A DNA stretch of 64,000 nucleotides from Edaphochlamys debaryana (taxonomy: Eukaryota > Chlorophyta > Chlorophyceae > Chlamydomonadales), in assembly GCA_016858145.1 (NCBI GenBank), contig JAEHOE010000083.1, positions 1 through 64,000 on the forward strand. Reading direction: 5' to 3'. This document shows positions 29,096 to 39,831 of this stretch, in pieces (positions within the stretch are counted from its first letter, which is position 1; every line of letters begins with the position of its first letter). The position numbers were made by a program, and so were the translations under genes. The notes below the pieces were generated by a model. That model was not told the origin of the DNA. It did not search any database and worked only from the letters and a program-made list of their open reading frames with translations.

Positions 29096-31819
29096 ATGGA
29101 AATGCGGCCCCTGACCCAGTCTGAGCGCAGCATGGCTTCTCCGGCGTTCGTCGAACTGTGGAACACTATGCTGGCTGACAGGTACGCAGGGAGGCGGCGG
29201 CGTGGGGAGGAGGAAAGGCCAGTAACCGCAGCTCTCGAACTGGCCCCCTAGCTCGCCTGCGCCTGTCTACAGGCATATTCTAGGGTCTGTACTAGGCCCT
29301 GAGTATAGGGGAAGGGTAGGCTTGCTATTCGAAGAACCTCCGGACCGCCAGCTATTTCGCGTTCCTCGAGTCGCCCCTGCCCTTTGCTGACTACCCCGCT
29401 GCTTCGTTCCTTTCTCTACTCGCAGCGCATGCTGCTCTTGGTCGTTCGAGAAGCTGTGGGAGTACTGCCGCGCCGAGACCGGCCGTGCGCACGCTTGCCG
29501 CCCTGAAGCCCACCCGGAGCTTGAGGCAGCGCTGCCGGTCTTCGTGGCCCTCCGCAACGGCATCAGCCCCAGCGCCATTGCTTCCTGCAAGGTGGGTGGC
29601 GTGGTTGCGAGCGGGGGGATCGGATAGGAAGCATACACTGTTCAGGGGAAGTCCACCTGGGTTTAGGGCAGGCTTCAGGGCATGGAACCAGATTATACGA
29701 GCAAAGCCCCCCCTCCACGTCCGCTTGCTCTCGACCGCTTTCAATGGCTCTGTCGGTCGCCACACCGCCTCTGACGACCCTCTCTGCGCCTCCGCCCTCG
29801 GCCTCCCTCCCTCCCTCCACCCACAGGCGCTGCCCCTGCCCGAGCTCCCTCCCGCGCTCAAGGCCGCCCTCGAGAGCGCTCCGACCGCTCCGTCCTTCGA
29901 TCAGCAGCTGGCGGAGTGGCGGCGGCGGCAGGAGGAGGACGAGCAAGAGCAGCGGGTAGGAGTTTGGGCTTGGCGTGGGCGTTCGCGTGGGCGTGGGCGT
30001 GGGCGTGGGCGTGGGCGTGGGCTTGGGCTTGGCGGCAGTACCGATGGGCAACCTCTTTGGCTGACAGCGTTTAGCAGTTCTGTCGAAGTACAGAGTCTGC
30101 GGCTTTCGGCAAGACCGCCCGTGTCCGTGTCGTCACTGCTCGTGCTATGCGTGTCGCTAACTCCCTCCCTCCTGTTCCGAACGCCGCCCCCAGGCTGCCT
30201 TCAGCCTCAACATACTGCTCAACCCTGTCTGCAACGCGTCGCCGCCTGCCCCCACCTCCGAGGTCTCCTGCGCCTCTGCCTCCGACGCCGCCTCCGCCAC
30301 CTCCGCCACCTCCGCCACCACCACCGCCACCACCACCCCCAACGGCAGCCGCAGCCCCTCGCCCTCTCTCCCCTCCCTCCGCCTGGACTGCGGCACTGGC
30401 GACGACAGCGAGCCCTGCGACATCGGTGCACCGCACGCCACCGGCGCCCTGGTCATGCCCGCGGCTCCGCCTTCGCCCTCCACCTCCTCCTCCGCCTCCT
30501 CTGGCCCCTCCTCCTCCCCGCCCTCCTCGCCCTCCGCCTCCGCCCTACCCCTCCGCCAAGACCAAGTCCTCGACTTCCTCCACGGCCTCACGGGCCTGCA
30601 GGCGGCGCCGCTCCTCTCCAATCCCGCCGTGCTCAAGATGCGAGTCCTCAAAAGCGAGCACATCCAGGACTCTGACCAGTGCGCCGAGGGCTCCACCGTC
30701 CCCGCCCGCTCCGTCTACCGCCGCTTCATTTGGGTGCTGGAGCGGCGGCCGGACGGCCGCGAGGAGGGCCGCTTCCTGGACGTGTGCTTCAAGGTCTTCC
30801 ACACCGGCGTCCCCTGCACCGCCTCCCCCGCCGAGCTCGAGGCGGGGCTGGCGAGGGCCGCCGAGGAGCTGACGGCCCAGGCGATGGTGGAGAGGGCGAC
30901 GGCCGGCGCTGACGTGGCCAACCCGCTCGTGTTCTGGGACGTGCACCTCCGCCCCGGCTGCGGCCGCAGCTGCGTCGCGCTCTCCTCCTACACGCCCTGG
31001 GCCCCGCAAGGCGACCTCCGCGCCTTCCTGTTCGACCACGCCTCCGCCGCCTTCGCCGCCGTCCGCAAGGCCGCCGCCGCCGCCCGCGAGTCCCGCCTGG
31101 ACCGGGCCCTTGTGGTGGCGGTGGTCCGGGCCAAGCTCCAGCAGCTAGCGGCGCTGGCGGCGGCGGGTGTGGCTCTGAGCGACGCCAAGTTTGAGAACGA
31201 TATCGTCTCGGCCGTGCACGAGGCCGGCGTGTGGCGGGTGCAGGTCCGCTGCATCGACGTGCACGGAGCGCAGCGGCTGCACCGCCCGCCCGGCCCCAGC
31301 GCCACCCGCCGCGGCCACCCCTCCCGCTCCGCGCCCCTGCCCTCCACCGTCCTCACGCACCGCTTCATGGCTCCTGAGCAGTGCCGCCGCCGCGTCGCCC
31401 GCCTGCTGCGGGCGGCGGCGCGGGGCGATGCGTGGGCGCGGCGAGAGCTGCACGCCCTGGCGGCGGCCTCCCCGGCCGCGGCGGCGCTGCTGGCGGGAGC
31501 CAAGCGCTGCCCTCGCGCGCTGCTGGACCCCCTGGGCGAGGGCCCGTGGGAGCTGGTGGGGGGCGTGTGGGTTCCGGCGGCGTGGGTGGGCGTGGTCTCG
31601 GGCGTGTGGCACCTGGGCTGCGGGCTGCTGGAGGTCCTGGAGGCGATGGAGGCGGTCCTGGCTGCGGCGGCCGAGGGCTGCGGCGGACGGGTGTCGGAGG
31701 CGGACGGCGAGTTCCTGGAAGGGCTCAAGGCCCTGGCCTGGGAGTGCATGGCGCTGCGGCCCTCGCAGCGGCCGGGGCTGGACGAGCTGCTCCAGCGCCT
31801 GGCGGGCATGGCGGCGTGA
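29096..31819 (+). CDS. Divergent protein-kinase-like protein, palindrome left copy
   Basis: Exons 29096-29181, 29426-29591, 29827-29955 and 30194-31819 join in phase (2,0,0) to about 668 residues. The N-terminal third has a charged helix and Ser/Pro/Thr-rich linkers. The C-terminal 360 residues look like a kinase fold: VCFKVF (candidate ATP-site Lys), a hinge-like stretch ending [15 protein letters not shown] in the catalytic-loop position (D, K and N kept, HRD otherwise lost), IDVHG in place of DFG, RFMAPEQ (APE), and [15 protein letters not shown] (subdomain XI). No clear glycine loop was seen, so activity is doubtful and it may be a pseudokinase. Start at 29096 is the first Met whose downstream sequence agrees in both arms. 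A near-identical copy lies at 34600-37459 on the other strand. Confidence 0.82.
29972..30032 (+). repeat. Short GTGGGC hexanucleotide array in intron 3 (left copy)
   Basis: About seven GTGGGC/TTGGGC units just after the 5' splice site. The matching intron of the right copy instead holds 22 perfect TTGGGC-type units. Confidence 0.9.
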
Positions 31820-32430
31820 GGGGCTGCGAGCTGGTCAGCAGGGCCGCAGGGTCAGCAAGAGAGACTGGCGCATGCACGGCGCTTAGTGGCAGATAGCGGG
31901 GTTATTGGCGCCCTAAGGTTGGTCGTACCCCTCATGCTGCACTTCTGAGATGATACGTGATCAGCAGCTGCATCAGTTGAGATGTGCTGGAGTGACCCTG
32001 GAGGGATCTGCGTTGCCTAGTGAACACGTGACGGAACGCGGGGGTTGGGTATTGGGGCGGTCCGGACAAGCGGGCTGGGTTGTGGGTGAGTTGCAGTGGC
32101 CCCTCGCGTTGCCTTGCTTACACGGAAGGGCGCATCAATGAGGTTATTAAGTTGTTGACCACGCCTGACCAAAGGATCGTTGAGTAATGGGGGGGCCGGC
32201 TCGGCTCCAAGCAGGCTAGGCTGGCACTCGATTGAGCATGTTGCAGCGGTAGGGGGTGTACGGCAGAATGCAACAAGGAAACACGAGCACTTGGGGGTAC
32301 GCGGGAGACGTGTCTGGGGGGGCCACCCGAGGAGTACTGTACCGTTGTTGTTGCTGTTGACTCGACAAGGGTAAAGGCTTGGCGGGAAGGTCGTTTGAAC
32401 ACCGCATGACGAGAACTGGGCCGTGCAGTG

Positions 32431-32435
32431 TGTAA
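32431..32435 (+). terminator. Putative TGTAA poly(A) signal of left kinase-like gene
   Basis: TGTAA about 610 bp after the stop at 31819. The matching position in the right arm (minus strand near 33990) reads TGTAG. Confidence 0.45.
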
Positions 32436-32785
32436 TGCTGTTGGAGCCGAACGTCTGCAGTCACACGGCCACCCCTGCTCGGGGCTTGCTCCACGTCTCT
32501 GGATCAGTCAGCATCCGGCTTGTCCCCGGGGCTGGCATGCCAAGGGGTCATTCGAGATGGCAAGGATGGGCAGGGGCCCTCTTACCCCTCCCGGCCCCAC
32601 GCCTGACCCCTGACGGTGGCCACCGAGCTAGGGTCATGAAAGCGTGCAAGGGGGGCACAGAGCGCGGGTGTCTGCAAGCGGCGGGGGTCTCACAATACTG
32701 ACTCGGCCTCCAGGCGAACAAATTGCTTGCCACCGGGTACGCCCTCGTTGTTGCGAGCAGGCTGCCGCCGCCCTTTGCACAGGGG

Positions 32786-33606
32786 GTGCCATTTCAACAG
32801 TTAGGGAACGACGAGGAAACCGTGAGCAAGCGGAAAGCCCGGCGAGACTCCAAAGGTGTGAGGCGCCAACTGCTCAACATTTGTGTGCACCTGGCAAACA
32901 CATAAACGCCCTTGTTCCCCCTGGCGTCCTGGGTGGCTTAGAGGACAGAGCAGCGCATCAGACACGAACGCAGTGGTGAGAAAGCGGTTACTCCTACCTC
33001 TGGCTGTAGGTGGGGCCCACGCACAGGCCTTCGCCCCGCCCCATCGACGCTCTCTGCAACCTAATCGGCTCGACCCACCACCGGCGCTCCCATCACAACG
33101 CCCATGAGCGCCCAGCGCCTGCCGCCCCGCTCGGGCGGGCCGGTCCAGTCGCGCTTGCAGCCACCCGCCCTGCACCCCCTCCTCCAGCGCCGCCGCCACC
33201 GCGGCGGTCTCCGTCGACATTACCAAACCCGTCACTACCAGCTTCACCAGCGCAGCGCCACGGATGTTGCCCGAGCCTAAGCCTCATGAGCACTCAGCCT
33301 GGCTTACGTCCAGTACGTTGATCAGGGGGCCTGCGTCTCCGCGGCTGATGCCGTCCGCCGCAACTCCCCCACGGCTGACTCCAGCTGCTCCCGCGCAGCC
33401 CGGTCCGCCATGAAGGCTTCGGCCAAGACACCGCTCAGCGCCAGGGTGATGGGGAGGCGGATGGGAGTCGGTAGGCCGCGACAGGACGGGCACACGGGGC
33501 CGCAGGGCCAGCGCGAGCGAGGAACGCATGGGGCTCGGGGGGCAGGCTTGCAGCAATCGACCTGTTGCGGCTGACGAGGGGTCCCGTGCACACTCCCCAC
33601 GCTTCC
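32786..33606. other. Unique spacer at the centre of the palindrome
   Basis: About 820 bp not shared by the arms. Minus-strand frames look partly coding: one reads AEAFMADRAAREQLESAVG (near 33330-33420), and another reads MSTETAAVAAALEEGVQ (near 33160-33220). Splice sites joining them in frame were not found, so this may be a gene fragment that the rearrangement interrupted. Confidence 0.45.
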
Positions 33607-34599
33607 CCTGTGCAAAGGGCGGCGGCAGCCTGTACTGGGTGAGCATTGTGTCACTGCCTGCGCGCAACAACGAGGGCGTACCCGGTGACAAGCAATTTGT
33701 TTGCCTGGAGGCCGAGTCAGTATTGTGAGACCCCCGCCGCTTGCAGACACCCGCCCTCTGTGCCCCCCTTGCACGCTTTCATGACCCTAGCTCGGTGGCC
33801 ACCGTCAGGGGTCAGGCGTGGGGCCGGGAGGGGTAAGAGGGCCCCTGCCCATCCTTGCCATCTCGAATGACCCCTTGGCATGCCAGCCCCGGGGACAAGC
33901 CGGATGCTGACTGATCCAGAGACGTGGAGCAAGCCCCGAGCAGGGGTGGCCGTGTGACTGCAGACGTTCGACTCCAACAGCACTACACACTGCACGGCCC
34001 AGTTCTCGTCATGCGGTGTTCAAACGACCTTCCCGCCAAGCCTTTACCCTTGTCGAGTCAACAGCAAAGACAACGGTACAGTACTCCTCGGGTGGCCCCC
34101 CCAGACACGTCTCCCGCGTACCGCCAAGTGCTCGTGTGTCCTTGTTGCATTCTGCCGTACACCCCCCACCGCTGCAACATGCTCAATCGAGTGCCAGCCT
34201 AGCCTGCTGTGGAGCCGAGCCGGCCCCCCCATTACTCAACGATCCTTTGGTCAGGCGTGGTCAACAACTTAATAACCTCATTGATGCGCCCTTCCGTGTA
34301 AGCAAGGCAACGCAAGGGGCCACTGCAACTCACCCACAACCCAGCCCGCTTGTCCGGACCGCCCCAATACCCAACCCCCGCGTTCCGTCACGCGTTCACT
34401 AGGCAACGCAGATCCCTCCAGGGTCACTCCAGCACATCTCAACTGATGCAGCTGCTGATCACGTATCATCTCAGAAGTGCAGCATGAGGGGTACAACCAA
34501 CCTTAGGGCGCCAATAACCCCGCTATCTGCCACTAAGCGCCGTGCATGCGCCAGTCTCTCTTGCTGACCCTGCGGCCCTGCTGACCAGCTCGCAGCCCC

Positions 34600-37459
34600 T
34601 CACGCCGCCATGCCCGCCAGGCGCTGGAGCAGCTCGTCCAGCCCCGGCCGCTGCGAGGGCCGCAGCGCCATGCACTCCCAGGCCAGGGCCTTGAGCCCTT
34701 CCAGGAACTCGCCGTCCGCCTCCGACACCCGTCCGCCGCAGCCCTCGGCCGCCGCAGCCAGGACCGCCTCCATCGCCTCCAGGACCTCCAGCAGCCCGCA
34801 GCCCAGGTGCCACACGCCCGAGACCACGCCCACCCACGCCGCCGGAACCCACACGCCCCCCACCAGCTCCCACGGGCCCTCGCCCAGGGGGTCCAGCAGC
34901 GCGCGAGGGCAGCGCTTGGCTCCCGCCAGCAGCGCCGCCGCGGCCGGGGAGGCCGCCGCCAGGGCGTGCAGCTCTCGCCGCGCCCACGCATCGCCCCGCG
35001 CGGCCGCCCGCAGCAGGCGGGCGACGCGGCGGCGGCACTGCTCAGGAGCCATGAAGCGGTGCGTGAGGACGGTGGAGGGCAGGGGCGCGGAGCGGGACCG
35101 GTGGCCGCGGCGGGTGGCGCTGGGGCCAGGCGGGCGGTGCAGCCGCTGCGCTCCGTGCACGTCGATGCAGCGGACCTGCACCCGCCACACGCCGGCCTCG
35201 TGCACGGCCGAGACGATATCGTTCTCAAACTTGGCGTCGCTCAGAGCCACACCCGCCGCCGCCAGCGCCGCTAGCTGCTGGAGCTTGGCCCGGACCACCG
35301 CCACCACAAGGGCCCGGTCCAGGCGGGACTCGCGGGCGGCGGCGGCGGCCTTGCGGACGGCGGCGAAGGCGGCGGAGGCGTGGTCGAGCAGGAAGGCGCG
35401 GAGGTCGCCTTGCGGGGCCCAGGGCGTGTAGGAGGAGAGGGCGACGCAGCTGCGGCCGCAGCCGGGGCGGAGGTGCACGTCCCAGAACACGAGCGGGTTG
35501 GCCACGCCAGCGCCGGCCGTCGCCCTCTCCACCATCGCCTGGGCCCTCAGCTCCTCGGCGGCCCTCGCCAGCCCCGCCTCCAGCTCTGCGGGGGAGGCGG
35601 TGCAGGGGACGCCGGTGTGGAAGACCTTGAAGCACACGTCCAGGAAGCGGCCCTCCTCGCGGCCGTCCGGCCGCCGCTCCAGCACCCAAATGAAGCGGCG
35701 GTAGACGGAGCGGGCGGGGACGGTGGAGCCCTCGGCGCACTGGTCAGAGTCCTGGATGTGCTCGCTTTTGAGGACTCGCATCTTGAGCACGGCGAGGTTG
35801 GAGAGGAGCGGCGCCGCCTGCAGGCCCGTGAGGCCGTGGAGGCAGTCGAGGACTTGGTCTTGGCGGAGGGGCAGGGCGGAGCCGGAGGGCGAGGCAGGCG
35901 GGGAGGAGGAGGGCCCAGAGGAGGCGGAGGCGGAGGTGGAGGAGGCGGAGGAGGTGGAGATGGAGGGCGAAGGCGGAGCCGCGGGCACGGCCGGGGCTCC
36001 GGTGGCGTGCGGTGCACCGGTGTCGCAGGGCTCGCTGTCGTCGCCAGTGCCGCAGTCCAGGTGGAGGGAGGGGAGAGAGGGCGAGGGGCTGCGGCTGCCG
36101 TTGGGGGTGGTGGTGGCGGTGGTGGTGGCGGAGGCCTCGGAGGTGGCGGAAGCGGCGTCGGAGGCAGAGGTGCAGGAGGCCTCGGAGGTGGGGGCAGGCG
36201 GCGACGCGTTGCGGATGCAGATGAAATCGAGCACATTGGAAAGCCTGCGGGCAGCCTGGGAGGGGCGAACGGAACAAGAAGGAGGGATTGAAGATACGCA
36301 TAGCACGAGCAGTGACGACACGGATACGGACGGTTGTGCCGAAAGGCGCAGACTCCGTACTTCGACGCTGCACTACCACAAAACGCAAGATGCCAGGCCA
36401 TCAGCCCAAGCCAAAAGGACTGCCCGTCGGTACTGCCACCAAGCCCAAGCCCAAGCCCAAGCCCAAGCCCAAGCCCAAGCCCAAGCCCAAGCCCAAGCCC
36501 AAGCCCAAGCCCAAGCCCAAGCCCAAGCCCAAGCCCAAGCCCAAGCCCAAGCCCAAGCCCAAGCCCAAGCCCAACGCCTACCCGCTCCTCTTGCTCGTCC
36601 TCCTCCTCCTGCCGCCGCCGCCCCTCCGCCAGCTGCTCATCGAAGGACGGAGCAGTCGGAGCGCTCTCGAGGGCGGCCTTGAGCGCGGGAGGGAGCTCGG
36701 GCAGGGACAGCGACTGTGAGGGAAGGGAGGGAGGCCGAGGGCGGAGGAGCAGGAGAGGTTCGTGTGTGGCGGTGTGGCGACCGAGAGAGCGGGCGAGAGC
36801 AAGCAGGCCGATGGTCGTGGGGTCTTCGCATGTACTCTCCGGTGCCATGCCCTGTTCCCAGCGGGGGTTCCCTCCCGTTCCCCTGGACCCGAGGGCCCTC
36901 CTCGTGCTGCCCCAGCGGTGTATGCGTCCTATCCGATCCCCCCGCTCGCAACCACGCCACCCACCTTGCAGGAAGCAATGGCGCTGGGGCTGATGCCGTT
37001 GCGGAGGGCCACGAAGACCGGCAGCGCAGCCTCAAGCTCCGGGTGGGCTTCAGGGCAGCGAGCGTGCGCATGGCCGATCTCGGCGCAGAAGGACTGCCTC
37101 AGCTTCTTGAGCGACCAAGAGCAGCATGCGCTGCCAATGGGAAAAGGGAAGGTGTGCCAGGGGATTCAGCAAAGGGCAGGGCGACTCGAGGAACGCGAAA
37201 TAGCTGGCGGTCCGGAGGTTCTTCGAACAGCAAGCCTACCCTTCCCCTATACTCAGGGCCTAGCACAGACCCTAGATTATGGCTCTAGCCAGGCGCAGAC
37301 GAGCTAGGGGGCCAGTTCGAGAGCTGCGGTTACTGGCCTTTCCTCCTCCCCACGCCGCCGCCTGCCTGCGTACCTGTCAGCCAGCATAGTGTTCCACAGT
37401 TCGACGAACGCCGGAGAAGCCATGCTAAGCTCAGACTGGGTGAGGGGCTGCATTTCCAT
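34600..37459 (-). CDS. Divergent protein-kinase-like protein, palindrome right copy
   Basis: Exons 37459-37374, 37130-36965, 36713-36582 and 36255-34600 join in the same phases as the left copy and give about 679 residues. It differs from the left copy mainly in the second exon ([12 protein letters not shown] versus SFEKLWEYCRAE), in the start of exon 4 ([11 protein letters not shown] versus AFSLNILLNPV) and in the length of the Ser/Pro-rich linker. The kinase-like core, including SDAKFEN, RFMAPEQ and the C-terminal [15 protein letters not shown], is almost unchanged. No frame breaks were found, so both copies are probably expressed, subject to the same doubt about catalysis. Confidence 0.82.
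36441..36572 (-). repeat. Perfect (TTGGGC)22 microsatellite in intron 3 (right copy)
   Basis: Twenty-two uninterrupted AAGCCC units on the plus strand, which read as G-rich GGGCTT on the transcript. They begin about 9 nt after the 5' splice site at 36581. Runs of three G every six bases could form G-quadruplexes in DNA or pre-mRNA. Confidence 0.97.
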
Positions 37460-38667
37460 TGTGTTCCGGGGTTGAAACCAAACGGTGTGTGCTTCAGGGG
37501 CTCTGGGGTTCAGGTTGGGCTTAAAGCAGTGAACAGGTGGCAGTGCGTAGAGCAGAGAGTATGGCTTTGAGCGGCTGAGGCGCTCAGATGGCTTTTCCGG
37601 CACCTTAGGGCACGGCAGGAGGGCGCAACGGCGCGCACAACAGGCGAGCGTAACGGGCATGCTCCCTGTAGCGTTCAGGTGGTTGGCAAGCTACTGGCGC
37701 TTCCTCGGAGCACGCAAGGATAGGGCTCGACCCGCAGCTCACCTCTGGGCAAGGCCGGGCGCTTCAGGAGGCTCCAGGAGCAGGCTTGCTGCGTTGCCAG
37801 CGCCTGGCGCTTGCCTGAGAGCACGCCGAAAGCGTTGGGGCTCCGGAAGCGGCTTCCAGGGCTGTCCAGGCGGGACCAGGCTCTTCTGCGGCTCGCCGCA
37901 TAGCTGGCTGGCCCGCCTGAGCAGCAGAGCAGCAGAGGGAGTCCGTGCGCAAGGCTTTTGAGGCGCTAGGCTGCCTTCAGCAGGGTTTGCTTGCTGAGCC
38001 GAGCCTCCGGGCTTTCCGCGTGGCTCCACCTCTCCCCTGCCGCTGTTCTCCTATTGCTGCTGCTCGCCTTCATGCGGCAAGGCCTCCGGGGCCCTTGCGC
38101 CGCGGGGCGCTTGACCCGCGGAGCCACCGGGAGCCGCGCTCGCACAGCCTCGCTCCTCTCGCTGGGCTCGCTGGGCGCAGGTCTGGGACCGCAGAGCAGC
38201 GGTGCGGTGACTTGCCGCTCTGGCCCTCGCGTGGCGGGGTGCCCAGGGGCGCTGCAAGCGAGGAGCACGCGCGCGGCAGAGGGAGCCCTCAGCGCGACCG
38301 GCGAGGGCCCCACCCCTCGCACGCGGAGCCGCGGTGGCTTGGGCGCTGCAGCAGGGAGGCTATGAGCAGCACCCTCCCACACCCGCAGCTCGGCACGGCC
38401 CACCTCCCCACCGCGAGGCTCACCTGCGCAACCGGGACCCAGTGCGGCGCGGCGCGGCTCCTCCCTCCTCCCCCGGAGCTTGCTCGCGGGGCCCTGACCG
38501 GCTGCATGCCGCGACGGGCGAAGCCCTCAAAGGGCGCCTGGGATCGATGACGGTAGCTGCGTGGGGAGGAGGTGATGGGAGGGGCAACCGAGGAGTGGGT
38601 GATGGGCCGACCCACATTGCGGTCGGCACGACAGCTACGCCTAGCACGGCCCCTCAGCGGCGTCCGG

Positions 38668-39831
38668 TCTCTCAGCGCCCCTCACCTGGTCGTCAGAGTC
38701 GGGACAGGGCGCCCGGCGCGATATCCCAGCGTAGCAAAGGGGCATTGAGGAAGGATGGGCAGGTGACGGTCATAGGCAGGGTCACAGATGCCCGGAATGC
38801 CCGGCTCGTGGGCTCCAGGAGTAAGGGGTGGAGGCGGGTGGTGTTGGCCGCCACAATGTTGTGCGCGCACAGGAAAGGCAGATTGTGGTGGTGGCCGGGT
38901 GGTGTGGGCACCCGTGACGCCACCGCCCACCAGGGGCCAGGGAGGCCACTCCTGGTATCCATCGAGCCACTAAGTACCCAACGAGCCACGGTAGCTGGCT
39001 CGTGTCTGCCCCACTGCGTTACAAGTTGGAGGTGACACTGAGCTTCATCATGAGCCCATGCCACGCGGGATGAAAGGATGCGTGAGAGATGGAGGATGCC
39101 TACAGGATCACTAGCAAACTACACTCCGCAGGACCATTGCAGCCCTTCAGGCCCTCAAAGTATCGGCACCTTGCCAAGCCTAGCCTACAACCCACATGCG
39201 GATCAGCCCCACCCTCCTGCGCGCTCCCAGCGCTGCCTATGTGCCACCACAGCCACCACGCCCTAATCCGTCCGAACACAGTCCTGCCTTCCCGGCCTCC
39301 GCACCTCGCACAATGTAGCAATCCTAACTGCTAAGCCAGAACGATTTCACCTGCCGCTCCACACGGCCGCCACCCTCCTTTGCAATTGCCCCGTGGCTAA
39401 CTGCCGAGATCACTCATACGACGACACTCGCGGCTACGTCTTGAGCAGCACATGCCTCTCAGGCTCGACTCGGGCGTGCATGCATCACGGGCGTCCCCCA
39501 GGAGGTCACCAACTGCGCCAGCGTCCGGCGCCCGAGGCATGAGCCCCGCACCGCACGCCCAGTGCTTCACAAGGCTACCCACCGCTAAAGCCCGCGTTCG
39601 CGCCGCAGCCCCACGCGCGGCTCCATAGCAAGCCCATAACATTATTAGACACATTAGACACAAGCCAAACAGCAAAGCAAACCGATCTAAACGACCAGGC
39701 ACAACTACCGCTGCCCTGCTACCACCGCCTCTACGGCTACAGCTACACAGCTCGCGCCTGGAGTCATCACACAAGCCAGCAAGCGGCGATCGTTACTAAA
39801 CCAATGTCCTCTACTGGACAGTTCTCGCCTC
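38668..39831. other. Intergenic / 3' region of the Raf-like kinase gene
   Basis: No gene recognised. A 123-codon minus frame (38693-39064) has no domain. The minus-strand TGTAA at 39019-39023 suggests that most of this is 3' untranslated sequence of the gene ending at 39832. Confidence 0.5.
39019..39023 (-). terminator. Putative TGTAA poly(A) signal of the Raf-like kinase gene
   Basis: Minus-strand TGTAA about 0.8 kb past the stop at 39832, the nearest candidate seen. Confidence 0.4.

Larger units (their letters stand above)
27882..32785 (+). repeat. Left arm of a giant imperfect inverted repeat
   Basis: This 4.9-kb arm is highly similar to the reverse complement of 33607-38667. The outer edge begins at the block GACGCCGCTGAGGGGCCGTG and the inner edge ends at CCCTTTGCACAGGG. 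Similarity covers a whole gene with its introns, upstream region and 3' region. Outside 27882 it fades but traces persist for some tens of bases. The arms differ by scattered substitutions and small indels, and by a hexanucleotide array. Confidence 0.93.
33607..38667 (-). repeat. Right arm of the giant imperfect inverted repeat
   Basis: Reverse-complement partner of 27882-32785 and slightly longer because of the expanded hexanucleotide array and small indels. The kinase-like gene is intact here too. High identity extends through introns and flanks, so the duplication is recent or is maintained by gene conversion. Confidence 0.93.

Noticed and set aside
33101..33420. Possible minus-strand gene in the palindrome spacer
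   Set aside because: Two coding-looking segments could not be joined with phase-matched splice sites, so it is kept only as a possible fragment.
36441..36572. Interstitial telomere repeat
   Set aside because: The unit TTGGGC differs from the plant TTTAGGG and chlamydomonad TTTTAGGG telomere repeats and sits in an intron.
36012..36682. Long frames rich in Gln-Ala or Lys-Pro
   Set aside because: They are translations of the hexanucleotide array and of sequence antisense to the kinase-like gene.
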